A stretch of DNA of 64,000 bases. It comes from DASXKD01 sp963734725. GTDB taxonomy: Bacteria > Actinomycetota > Actinomycetes > Streptosporangiales > Streptosporangiaceae. The notes beneath the pieces are model-generated. The model had not been told where the DNA came from. It saw nothing but the letters and a program-made list of their open reading frames with translations, and searched no databases. Below, piece after piece: positions 16,261-24,175 of this stretch; position 1 is the stretch's first letter, and every line of letters begins with the position of its first letter. The position numbers and the translations under genes were made by a program. Location of the stretch: positions 310,001 through 374,000 of the forward strand of contig CAVTIX010000020.1 in NCBI GenBank assembly GCA_963734725.1. Direction: 5' to 3'.

Positions 16261-17889
16261 ATGCTGGTCAGCGAGGCGGTCGGGGCGACCCTGGCCGGGC
16301 TGGGCGCGGACACGGTGTTCGGCGTGGTGGGCAGCGGCAACTTTCACGTGACCAACGCCCTTATCGCGAACGGGGCCACGTTCGTGGCCACCCGCCATGA
16401 GTGCGGCGCGGCGTGCGCGGCCGACGCCTGGGCCCGCGGCACCGGGCGGGTGGGGATCCTGAGCGTGCACCAGGGTCCGGGGCTGACCAACGCGCTGACC
16501 GGCATCACCGAGGCGGCCAAGAGCCGCACGCCGCTGCTGGTGCTGGCCGCGGACGTGGCCGGCGCGGCGGTGCGGTCCAACTTCCGTATCGACGTGGCGG
16601 CGCTGGCGACCTCGGTCGGCGCGGAGGCGGACCGGCTGTACTCCCCCGCCACGGCCGCGGCCGACGCAGCCCGGGCCTACCGGACCGCGCAGCGCCAGCG
16701 GCGCACCGTGGTGCTCGCGATGCCGCTGGACGTGCAGGCGGCGCAGTGTGAGCCGCGGAAGATCCCGCCGGTGCCGCCGCTGGCGCCCCCGGCCCCGGCA
16801 CCGGAGGCGGCGGCCCGGCTGGCACAGGCGCTGGCCGAGGCGGAGCGCCCGGTGTTCGTGGCGGGCCGTGGCGCCCGCGCGGCCAGGGCGGCCCTGGAAG
16901 AGCTGGCGGACGCCTGCGGCGCACTGCTGGCCACCTCCGCGGTGGCCAAGGGCCTGTTCCACGGCAGCCCGTGGGACCTGGGGGTCAGCGGCGGTTTCGC
17001 CTCCCCGCTCGCCGCCGAACTGATCACCGGGGCGGATCTGGTGGTGGGCTGGGGCTCCTCGCTCAACATGTGGACCATGCGCCATGGGAAGCTGATCGGC
17101 CCCGGCGCGCGGGTCGCGCAGGTCGATGACGACAGTTCCGCCATCGGCGCGCACCAGCCGGTTGACATCGCCGTGCCCGGCGACGTGGCGCAGACCGCGC
17201 GCGTGGTGCTAGCCAGCCTGCCCGCCCAGCCCGGGTACCGTTCCGAAGGGCTGCGGGACCGGATTGCCCGCGAGGTCCGGTGGCGTGACGTGCCCTACGA
17301 CGACCAGGGCGGCGACGGCGTGATCGACCCGCGGACGCTCACGATCGCGCTGGACGACCTGCTCCCCGCCGAGCGGGTGGTGGCGATCGACTCGGGCAAC
17401 TTCATGGGCTACCCGAGCATGTTCCTGTCGGTGCCGGACGAGCAGGGGTTCTGCTTCACCCAGGCCTACCAGTCGATCGGGCTCGGCCTGGCGTCCGCGA
17501 TCGGCGCGGCCCTCGCCCAGCCGGACCGGCTGCCGGTCGCCGCGCTCGGTGACGGCGGCGCGCTGATGGGCGTCAGCGAGCTGGAGACCGTGGTCCGGCT
17601 CGGGCTGCCCATGATCATCGTCATCTACGACGACGAGGCCTACGGCGCGGAGGTGCATCACTTCGGGCCGGACGGGTTCGCGCTGGACACGGTCCGGTTC
17701 CCGCCCGCCGACATCGCCGCCATCGGCCGCGGGTTCGGCTGCGCCGGGGTGACCGTGCGCGGCCCCGGCGACCTCGGCCCGGTCCGCGACTGGCTGGCCG
17801 GCCCGCGCGACCGGCCGCTGGTCATCGACGCGAAGGTCGCATCGGCCAGCGGCTCTTGGTGGCTGGAGGAAGCCTTCCGCGGTCACTGA
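16261..17889 (+). CDS. Thiamine diphosphate-dependent enzyme (acetolactate synthase/decarboxylase family)
   Basis: This 542-residue protein has the three-domain layout of the POX/ALS/benzoylformate-decarboxylase family. In the N-terminal PYR domain Glu47 (RHECGAACAADAWARG) would activate the cofactor. The middle domain (PVFVAGRGARAARAALEELAD) is of the usual kind. The PP domain carries GDGGALMGVSELETVVRLGLP and IVIYDDEAYG for Mg-ThDP binding. Lacking a homology search I cannot say whether it decarboxylates, ligates or cleaves. Its coupling with a cyclase-family hydrolase suggests a short pathway on a cyclic or 2-keto substrate. Confidence 0.85.
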   Translation: MLVSEAVGATLAGLGADTVFGVVGSGNFHVTNALIANGATFVATRHECGAACAADAWARGTGRVGILSVHQGPGLTNALTGITEAAKSRTPLLVLAADVAGAAVRSNFRIDVAALATSVGAEADRLYSPATAAADAARAYRTAQRQRRTVVLAMPLDVQAAQCEPRKIPPVPPLAPPAPAPEAAARLAQALAEAERPVFVAGRGARAARAALEELADACGALLATSAVAKGLFHGSPWDLGVSGGFASPLAAELITGADLVVGWGSSLNMWTMRHGKLIGPGARVAQVDDDSSAIGAHQPVDIAVPGDVAQTARVVLASLPAQPGYRSEGLRDRIAREVRWRDVPYDDQGGDGVIDPRTLTIALDDLLPAERVVAIDSGNFMGYPSMFLSVPDEQGFCFTQAYQSIGLGLASAIGAALAQPDRLPVAALGDGGALMGVSELETVVRLGLPMIIVIYDDEAYGAEVHHFGPDGFALDTVRFPPADIAAIGRGFGCAGVTVRGPGDLGPVRDWLAGPRDRPLVIDAKVASASGSWWLEEAFRGH

Positions 17890-17945
17890 GCACCCCCGAC
17901 CGGCGCTACGGCTTGCCCGTGGATTGGTAGGGCGTTACTCGGGGC

Positions 17946-18366
17946 GCACCAAGGATTCTCAGGGTGTCGAGAGTCACTTGATGTGCGACGTATTTCTTCG
18001 CTTGACGTGCGATGTGCCCTAGGGTTCTGGGCTTTCATCTTGTGGCGCCGGGGCGCCGGTTAGCTCGGGCCTGGCCCGGTGGGTCGCCGACCGGTGGTGG
18101 ATGATCGATAGGTCTTCTTCGCCGAGCGCTTCCTCTTCCTCGGCGTCGATGACTGTTGGCTGGAAGAGTTGCTGGGCGATCAGGGTCGGCACGAACGCCG
18201 ACAAGATGACCACGGTCACCAGTTCGGTGTACTGGGTCTTGTCGATCAGGCCGTGGGTGAGGCCAAACAGGGCGGCGAATCCTCGGCCGTCAGCGGGAAC
18301 GTCGCACATCAAGCAGAGCCACCGTGTCGCACATCAAGCGGCGCCGGGCACCAAGGATTCTCAGGG
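17946..18366. repeat. 19-bp direct repeat and paired inverted motifs flanking an antiporter remnant
   Basis: GCACCAAGGATTCTCAGGG occurs at 17946-17964 and again, perfectly, at 18348-18366. Just inside, the motif CTTGATGTGCGACGT (17977-17991, with a near copy at 18001-18015) is mirrored by ACGTCGCACATCAAG (18299-18313) and GTCGCACATCAAG (18326-18338). The order is direct repeat, two motifs, insert, two inverted motifs, direct repeat. This looks like a decayed insertion or recombination product, but there is no transposase. Confidence 0.75.
18019..18298 (-). pseudogene. C-terminal remnant of a cation/proton antiporter
   Basis: The readable frame has a last membrane helix and tail like those of CPA2-type Na+/H+ antiporters: ALFGLTHGLIDKTQYTELVT, then VVILSAFVPTLIAQQLFQP and an acidic tail. 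Everything upstream of about residue 4 is missing: the frame runs straight into the inverted-motif repeat at 18299. It is therefore a fragment, not a gene with its own start. Confidence 0.6.
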
Positions 18367-18420
18367 CGCGCTACGAACTTTCCGCCCATGGGGCGCATCC
18401 TTACTGGTGTGACTGGTCTT

Positions 18421-18960
18421 ATGACGTCGGGCCCGCCGTCGGACGCGGGCCTGGTGCTCCGGTTCTTCGGACCGGGCCACTCCTACGCGGAGATCGCTCA
18501 GCTGTGCGGTGTGCGGGGCGGAACCGGGCGAAGTCGCCTGCACCAGGCCAAGGCCGAACTCGGCGCTCGGCTGCTCGCGGAATCTGGGGCGACGCCGCGT
18601 GGGGATGCCGGATGGGCGCAGCGGGTGCGCGCCTCGTACCTCTCACTGGCAGCCCGTGATCCCGATCCTCATGTCGCGATGTTCGCTCCCGACGCGGACA
18701 TCGCCGCATCCGGGCTCGTAGTGCAGGGACGAGACCAGATTCGCGCGATGTGCGAACAGGACCTCGACGACGGGACCGGGACACGTCTGGTCAACGTGGT
18801 CAGCAGCGCCGCGATCACCGTGATCGAGTCCAAGTTCGTCAACCCGGATCCGCAGCACTGCCCGCCGGCGGTGACCCAAGTGCTCTTCCACGACGGCACC
18901 GGCCAGGTGCGATGTGCGCTCGGCTACTTCCAGCCCCGTCCAGCGCCGAAGCAGGACTGA
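18421..18960 (+). CDS. Sigma-70 region 4-like/SnoaL-like protein, probably N-truncated
   Basis: This frame gives 179 residues. The first 50 or so (GHSYAEIAQLCGVRGGTG, RSRLHQAKAEL) look like the region 4 helix-turn-helix of an ECF sigma factor. The rest is an NTF2/SnoaL-like domain (RASYLSLAARDPDPHVAMFA). Sigma factors with this C-terminal extension are known, but region 2 is missing here and the frame starts only 55 bases after the 19-bp repeat. I take it as a truncated ECF sigma gene that may still be transcribed. ATG 18421 is the best available start; ATG 18388 is possible. Confidence 0.55.
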   Translation: MTSGPPSDAGLVLRFFGPGHSYAEIAQLCGVRGGTGRSRLHQAKAELGARLLAESGATPRGDAGWAQRVRASYLSLAARDPDPHVAMFAPDADIAASGLVVQGRDQIRAMCEQDLDDGTGTRLVNVVSSAAITVIESKFVNPDPQHCPPAVTQVLFHDGTGQVRCALGYFQPRPAPKQD

Positions 18961-18974
18961 CAGGAGAGCACGTG

Positions 18975-19583
18975 ATGTTCAAGGCCATCTACGCGGCTAT
19001 CTACGACCAAATCTCCAGTGGCGCCGAGCGCGCGGGGCTCAGCGAGGATCGGCATGAACTGCTGGCGCAAGCCGCCGGCGCGACGATCGAGATCGGCGCC
19101 GGCACGGGCGTGAACCTCGCTCACTTCCCACCGGCTGTGACCCGGGTGTGCCTGGTCGAGCCGGACCCGAGCATGCGCAAGCGACTGCACCGGCGCGCCA
19201 GCGGGCGCCATGTGGAGATCGTGGACGCCCGGGCCGAGGCCTTGCCCTTCCCGGACGGCTCGTTCGACACCGCAGTCGTCACCTTCGCCCTGTGCAGTGT
19301 CGCCGACCAGGACAGCGCGCTGGCGGAGATCGCGCGGGTACTGCGGCCGGGCGGACGACTGTTGTTCCTCGAGCATGTCCGCGACACCGACCCCAAGATG
19401 GCGCATAAGCAGGACCACCCGGTGTTCCTGTACTCCTTGATCGGCTGCCACCCCAACCGCGACACCCTGACCGCGATCAGCCGAGCGTCGTTCGAGGTCA
19501 CGACGGTCCGGCACGGCGAGGTGCCGAAGGCCCCGCGGGTGGAGCGGCCCATGATCGTGGGCACAGCCGCACGGTGCGCGTGA
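18975..19583 (+). CDS. Class I SAM-dependent methyltransferase
   Basis: This 202-residue protein has the Rossmann-like methyltransferase core: motif I IEIGAGTGVNLAHFP near residue 38, an acidic strand end (LVEPDPSMRKRL) and VLRPGGRLLFLEHV. It resembles UbiE-type proteins; the methylated substrate is unknown. CAGGAGAG lies 7 bases before the ATG, 14 bases after the upstream gene's stop, so the two may be co-transcribed. Immediately after its stop the sequence becomes a truncated DUF222 gene on the other strand. Confidence 0.8.
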   Translation: MFKAIYAAIYDQISSGAERAGLSEDRHELLAQAAGATIEIGAGTGVNLAHFPPAVTRVCLVEPDPSMRKRLHRRASGRHVEIVDARAEALPFPDGSFDTAVVTFALCSVADQDSALAEIARVLRPGGRLLFLEHVRDTDPKMAHKQDHPVFLYSLIGCHPNRDTLTAISRASFEVTTVRHGEVPKAPRVERPMIVGTAARCA

Positions 19584-20110
19584 GGACGGGCCGAGCCGTC
19601 GCGATGGCAGCGCTCGTACATCTCCCGGCCGAGGCCCGCCAGCCCGGCCAGGTCCGCGCCGCCGCGGACGGCAGCGGCCAGGATCTGGTCCGCGTCGTCC
19701 TGCTGCGCCTCGGGCAGGCGGTCGGTCCATCCGCAGATCTCCCTGGCCCAGGACTCGGAGAGGTCCCCGGCGGCGAGCGCGTCCGCGATCGCCGGGTGAG
19801 CGGCCAGCCGGCGCGCCCAGCTGACCGCACCGGCGGCGGCCCCCGCGGTGACGCGGGCCCGCCACTTCAACCAGGTGCGGGCACTGCCGTGACCGTCGTC
19901 CTCATAGCCGGCCTGAGCTGCGAAGGCGGCCAGCACCCGGCCGCGGGCAGCGGTGCGCTTCGCCCCGGCCCGCTCCAGCGCGCGTAATACCTCCGCCTGC
20001 GCCGAAGCGGGCAGGGCCGCGGCATCCACGGCGGCCAGGTGACCCAGGGCACGGTCGAGCATCGTCAGCGCCTCAGCGACGCCGGACGGCTGGTGCTGGC
20101 CGTCACACAT
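19584..20110 (-). pseudogene. DUF222 (13E12/HNH-type) protein, 3' end missing
   Basis: About 175 residues of the N-terminal DUF222 domain are readable (AEALTMLDRALGHLAAVDA, then AARTWLKWRARVTAGAA-like text and LAAHPAIADALAAGDLSESW). This domain normally precedes an HNH nuclease domain in proteins of 400 or more residues. Here the frame is cut where the methyltransferase gene ends, so the HNH part is absent. Start: GGAGG lies 8 bases before ATG 20110; the in-frame GTG at 20119 is too close to it. An SOS-type box lies 30 bases upstream. Confidence 0.75.
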
Positions 20111-20139
20111 GCCCGTCACCTCCCGCCGGATCCCATTCT

Positions 20140-20155
20140 TCGAAATCTAGTTCGA
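20140..20155 (-). promoter_or_regulatory. LexA/SOS-type box upstream of the DUF222 gene
   Basis: TCGAAATCTAGTTCGA matches the actinobacterial LexA consensus TCGAAC-n4-GTTCGA at 11 of 12 fixed positions. It sits 30 bases before the ATG at 20110 and touches a perfect TATAAT (20160-20155 on the minus strand). 13E12-type genes of mycobacteria are known LexA targets. Confidence 0.7.
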
Positions 20156-20234
20156 TTATAGCTGACGGCCCGGCAATCCGCGGGTGACACTACGAGGAGA
20201 GCGCCGGTTTTTCTGGCCGACCCGACCCCAGAGA

Positions 20235-21602
20235 TCACGGGACGATCGTCACGGTCCGGGTCTCGGTGTAGAAGTCCCGGGCCGCGAGCCCCTGCTCCCT
20301 GGGCCCGTAGCTGGACTGCTTCGCCCCGCCGAACGGGGCGTGGAAGTCCACTCCCGAGGTCGGGGCGTTGACCCTGACCATCCCAGCGTCGAACGCGTCG
20401 GCCAGCCGCAGCGCGCGGCCCAGGTCCTGGGTGAACAGCGAGGTGACCAGCCCGTACCGGACGCCGTTGGCGATCTGAACGGCCTCCTCTGCGCTGCCGG
20501 CCCGCAGCAGCGCCGCCACCGGGGCGAAGACCTCCTCTGTGGCCAGCGGCCCTTCGGGCGCGTCCAGCTCGACCAGCGTCGGCGCCAGGTAGTGCCCGGG
20601 CGCGTCCAGCGCGGCGCCGCCTGCCAGCACCGTGCCGCCGGAACCCGCGATCGCGGCCAGCGCCAAGTCACGGGCCTGCTCGCTGATGACCGGGCCGACA
20701 AGCGTGCCGTCCTGGCCCGGATCCAGCACGCCGAGCGCGGCGACCGCGGCCGCCAGGTGGTCGCGGAGCTTGGCGTAGGCGGCGTCCTCCACGATGATCC
20801 GGCTGGTCGCGGTGCACTTCTGGCCGGCGTAGCCCATCGCCGCGTAGGCGATCGCGGTGGCGGCCCGGTCGAAGTCGGCGTCGGCCAGCACCACCGAGGC
20901 GTTCAGCCCGCCCATCTCGGCCTGGACCCGGGCGCCGCGGCCGGCCACCCGGGCCACCACCTCGCGCCCAGCTGGCACCGACCCGGTGAACGAGACGGCG
21001 GCCACGCCGGGATGGCCCGCCAGCGCCTGCCCCGCCTCCGCCGCGCCGAGCACCACCTGGAAGACGCCGGGAGGCAGGTACGGAGTGATGATCTCCGCCA
21101 GCAGCAGCGCCACGGCAGGCGCCTCCTCCGCAGGCTTCAGCATGGTCGCGTTGCCGAACGCCAGGCTGGGGGCCGCCTTCCAGAGCGGGATGGCCACCGG
21201 GAAGTTCCACGGCGTGACCAGCGCGGTGACGCCGACCGGGTGGCGCCGGGCCATCAGCAGGGCGCCGGGGCTGGCCGCCGGCAGGGTCTGCCCGTCGGGC
21301 AGCAGCGCCGCCTGGGCGAAGTAGCGGAGGATCGCGATGCCCCGGGCCACCTCCCCCGAGGCCTCCGAGCGCGGCTTGCCGACCTCCCTGATGACCAGTT
21401 CGGTCACCTCGCCCGCCCGCTCCTCCAGCGCCCCGGCCATGCTGGCCAGCGCCGCGGACCGGGCCGCGGCTGGCGTGTCCGCCCAGCCGGGCGCCGCGGC
21501 GGCCGCGCGGTCGATCACCGCGGCGACCTCCGCCCCGCCGGCTGGCTGCCATTCTCCGATGATGTCGGCGGGGTTGTGCGGGCTACGGCTCGTGATCATC
21601 AT
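20235..21602 (-). CDS. Aldehyde dehydrogenase family protein
   Basis: This 455-residue NAD(P)-dependent aldehyde dehydrogenase has the catalytic set in place: Asn133 in TPWNFP, Glu229 in QAEMGGLN, Cys263 in GQKCTATSR, plus the cofactor-site SFTGSVPAG. The C-terminal text (EEVFAPVAALL, VRVNAPTSGVDFHAPFGGAK) is usual for the family. AGGAG precedes the first of two adjacent ATGs. It is slightly short at the N-terminus compared with the usual 480 or so. The substrate cannot be told from context. Confidence 0.9.
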   Translation of the reverse strand: MMITSRSPHNPADIIGEWQPAGGAEVAAVIDRAAAAAPGWADTPAAARSAALASMAGALEERAGEVTELVIREVGKPRSEASGEVARGIAILRYFAQAALLPDGQTLPAASPGALLMARRHPVGVTALVTPWNFPVAIPLWKAAPSLAFGNATMLKPAEEAPAVALLLAEIITPYLPPGVFQVVLGAAEAGQALAGHPGVAAVSFTGSVPAGREVVARVAGRGARVQAEMGGLNASVVLADADFDRAATAIAYAAMGYAGQKCTATSRIIVEDAAYAKLRDHLAAAVAALGVLDPGQDGTLVGPVISEQARDLALAAIAGSGGTVLAGGAALDAPGHYLAPTLVELDAPEGPLATEEVFAPVAALLRAGSAEEAVQIANGVRYGLVTSLFTQDLGRALRLADAFDAGMVRVNAPTSGVDFHAPFGGAKQSSYGPREQGLAARDFYTETRTVTIVP

Positions 21603-21817
21603 GACGGCTCCTGATCGTCACCATCACCTTGCCACGCGGGCACATGGCCGCCGGCAGCGCCTCGCGGTCGCCTAGAATCCGAGCCTGCCCGGCGGCGCGA
21701 AGGCCGAGGACACCTGCCTGGTGTACGCCGGGCGTGAAGCGCCGGCGCGGGGACCGGCTGGCCCGACGGCGAGGGCGACCATGGCGTCCCGTCCGGTCCG
21801 TGCGTTGTGGAGGCGCA

Positions 21818-22117
21818 GTGAACAACTTGACTGGGGCGGAAGTTCTGGCGCGGCGGGGGATCACGCCGGAGCCGGTGCCTGCCAGCAGCGAGGCTGCAGT
21901 TCCCCGACGGCGCTACGTCCCGGATCGAGATCCCGAGCGTGGAGGTCCGGCGCCGGTGCGCCCGGTCTCGGCGTCCCGGAGCCGTCATGAATGGGGGCGG
22001 CGGCTCCTTAGGCGGCGCCCGCCCGTTCCGCCTGGGTATCGCTCGGGCCGGTGTCCGCCGGCGTGGCCGTCGCGGTGTCAACCCAGGCGGCGATGCGGTC
22101 CACGAGCGCGTCGCTAG
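21818..22117 (+). CDS. Possible small or truncated hypothetical protein
   Basis: A 99-residue frame starts at GTG 21818 with GGAGG 4 bases before it (NNLTGAEVLARRGITPEP). It fills most of the gap between the aldehyde dehydrogenase and the hydrolase. Its last 37 residues overlap the opposite-strand hydrolase gene and look like antisense translation. I do not recognise it. It may be the start of a gene whose 3' part was lost, or no gene at all. Confidence 0.25.
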   Translation: MNNLTGAEVLARRGITPEPVPASSEAAVPRRRYVPDRDPERGGPAPVRPVSASRSRHEWGRRLLRRRPPVPPGYRSGRCPPAWPSRCQPRRRCGPRARR

Positions 22118-22811
22118 AGCCCGACTCGGCGTGCCCGAAACCGGGGACCACCCACAGTTCTTTCGGCTCACCGGCGGCCGTGTACAACTGGTGCGCGTGT
22201 TCGACCGGGAAGTACGGATCCTTGTCCCCGTGCACCACCAGGAACGGGATGGGGGCGATGCGCGCGGCCGCTTCGGCCGGTGGCATCGGCGCCGGGTTCC
22301 ACCGCCTGGAACTGACCCTGGTGTTCAGCCACCTGCGGGTGATCATCCGGCCGAGCCGCCGCTCCACCGCCCAGTGCACCCGGCGCATCGGGTAAGTCCC
22401 CCGGTAGTACCAGCGTCCCGGGCCGCTCACCGACACTGCGGCGTCGATGCCGCCGACCAGGCCCGCGTACCGGACCACGACCGAGGCGCCCATGGAGAAG
22501 CCGACCGCGGCGATCCGCCGGTAGCCCAGTTCCCTGGCGTAGGCAACCGCCACGCCCAGGTCCCTGGTCTCCCGGTCGCCGAGCGTGGACAGCCCGCCCG
22601 ACCTGCCGTGGCCGCGGAAGTCGAACGCGATCACGCCCGCCGAGCGGTTCAGCCTCTTCGCCACCCGCCACACCGCGCCGTGCTGCCAGGACAGCGTGAA
22701 ACCGTGCGCGAGCACGATCGCCAGGTCCCCGTCTTTGGGCAGGTGCATGGCTTCGATCGGCACGCCATCGTCGGTCACCAGCATCCTGGTCTTGAGCACG
22801 GGTTGGGTCAT
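22008..22811 (-). CDS. Alpha/beta hydrolase
   Basis: This 267-residue serine hydrolase of the alpha/beta fold has the nucleophile elbow GFSMG (Ser106). An oxyanion HGF follows strand 3, an acidic residue lies in VVHGDKDPYFP, and a C-terminal His sits in PGFGHAE. The FRGHGRSGG segment is also typical. No cofactor or lid domain marks a specific substrate. The 100-base gap to the divergent LLM gene would hold both promoters. Confidence 0.88.
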   Translation of the reverse strand: MTQPVLKTRMLVTDDGVPIEAMHLPKDGDLAIVLAHGFTLSWQHGAVWRVAKRLNRSAGVIAFDFRGHGRSGGLSTLGDRETRDLGVAVAYARELGYRRIAAVGFSMGASVVVRYAGLVGGIDAAVSVSGPGRWYYRGTYPMRRVHWAVERRLGRMITRRWLNTRVSSRRWNPAPMPPAEAAARIAPIPFLVVHGDKDPYFPVEHAHQLYTAAGEPKELWVVPGFGHAESGSSDALVDRIAAWVDTATATPADTGPSDTQAERAGAA

Positions 22812-22910
22812 ATCCCCATTGTGCGGGACGCTGGCAGGCCCCGAGGGTCACCGGCGGAGCGAGGCTGTGAGAGCCTTCACCCGGAAACCCCGACAGCGGA
22901 GGCGATCAGC

Positions 22911-23791
22911 GTGCAGATCGGCGTGCAGATTCCTGACTTCACCTCCCCCGGCGGCCCGGCACAGCTAGGCGCCGACCTGGCCACCGTGGCCCACACGGCC
23001 GACGCCGCCGGGTTCGGCTTCATCGCGGTAATGGACCACTTCTTCCAGATCGGGTCGATCGGCCGGCGGAGCGAGAGATGCTGGAGGCTTACACCACGCT
23101 TGGGTACCTGGCCGGGCTGACCTCGCGGGCCAAGCTGCTGACCCTGGTGACCGGCGCCGTTTACCGGCACCCGGGCATCCTCGCCAAGACCGTGACCACG
23201 CTGGACGTGCTATCCGGCGGCCGGGCGTGGCTGGGCATCGGCGCGGCCTGGAACGAGGAGGAGTCCCGTGGGCTGGGCATCCCGTTCCCGCCGGTGGCCG
23301 AGCGGTTCGAGCGGTTGGAGGAGACGCTGCAGATCTGCCTGCAGATGTGGCGCGGCGACGAAACCCCCTATCAGGGCAGGCACTTCCAGCTGGAGCGGCC
23401 GCTGAACTCGCCGCAGGCGCTGACCAAGCCGCACCCGCCGATCATGATTGGCGGCGGTGGGGAGCGGAAGACGTTGCGGTTCGTCGCCAAATACGCGCAG
23501 GCCTGCAACCTGTTCCCCAGCCCGGACCTGGCGCGCAAGCTCGACGTGTTGCGCGCCCACTGCGACGCCGAGGGCCGCGACTACGACGAGATCACCAAGA
23601 CCTGCTACTTCATCTTCGACCCCGGGGAGAACGGCGAGAGGACCGCCGAGATGGTGGACCAGCTTGGCCGGCTTGCCGAGATGGGCTTCGGCGCCGCCAT
23701 CGGCGCCGTGGCGAACGTGTGGAGCGTCCGGCCGCTGGAAATCATCGGCAGCGAGGTAATCCCCCAGGTCACCAGGCTGTTATGGGCTTAG
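22911..23791 (+). pseudogene. LLM-class F420-dependent oxidoreductase, one-base frameshift
   Basis: Reading across a missing base near 23063-23064 gives about 293 residues of a luciferase-like monooxygenase-fold oxidoreductase of the F420 type. The N-terminal part has VQIGVQIPDF and AVMDHFFQI, and the rest has LEAYTTLGYLAGLT, VYRHPGILAKTVTTLDVLSGG, GIGAAWNEEE and PPIMIGGGGERKTLR. As read, the first frame stops after about 70 residues. The length 881 is 3n+2, fitting a single deletion. GTG 22911 has GGAGG 8 bases before it. Everything but one base is intact, so the lesion is either very recent or a sequence error. Confidence 0.85.
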
Positions 23792-24017
23792 CGCGACTTG
23801 GTTGCGCACGGGCGCACCGCGAGCGGGGCGAACACCGCCAGCAGCAGGCCGGACCAGAGCAACACCGCCAGCTCCGGATGCTGCATCGGCCAGGCCTGCA
23901 CCAGAGCTGACGGGTTCGGGTTGCCGAACAACTGACGGCACGCCGCGGCGATCGCGCTGAACGGGTTCCAGTTGGCGACCGCCTGCAGCCAGCCGGGCAT
24001 CCCTGGGTGGGGACGAA
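23788..24017 (-). pseudogene. C-terminal remnant of an ABC-2 type permease
   Basis: The frame ends with text typical of DrrB-like ABC-2 permeases: GMPGWLQAVANWNPFSAIA, a last membrane segment (LAVLLWSGLLLAVFAPLAV) and a short basic tail. Only the last 75 or so residues remain. An EAFVPTQ piece just upstream is in another frame, and beyond that nothing resembles a permease. Its stop overlaps the stop of the convergent LLM gene. Confidence 0.6.
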
Positions 24018-24175
24018 CGCCTCGACGGCATCGCCGCCCGCCTCCCCCACCGCGCCGACGCCCGCCGCCCGCACCCTCACCCGCCTGACTCGCGGCCGCC
24101 TGGGGCGCAGCGTCCGCCCGGCGGCCCGCACTCGATGGCAGGCGCAGGCCGCCGGGCGGCGGCAAGCGGCGCCTG

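Noticed and set aside
19121..19583. Continuation of the DUF222 frame across the methyltransferase
   Set aside because: The frame is open, but from 19583 on its translation is antisense to the methyltransferase and has no DUF222 or HNH resemblance.
20155..20160. A full promoter for DUF222 built on the TATAAT
   Set aside because: The -10 is perfect, but no -35 is found at 16-18 bases; TTGCCG is only 10 bases away, so I report only the SOS box.
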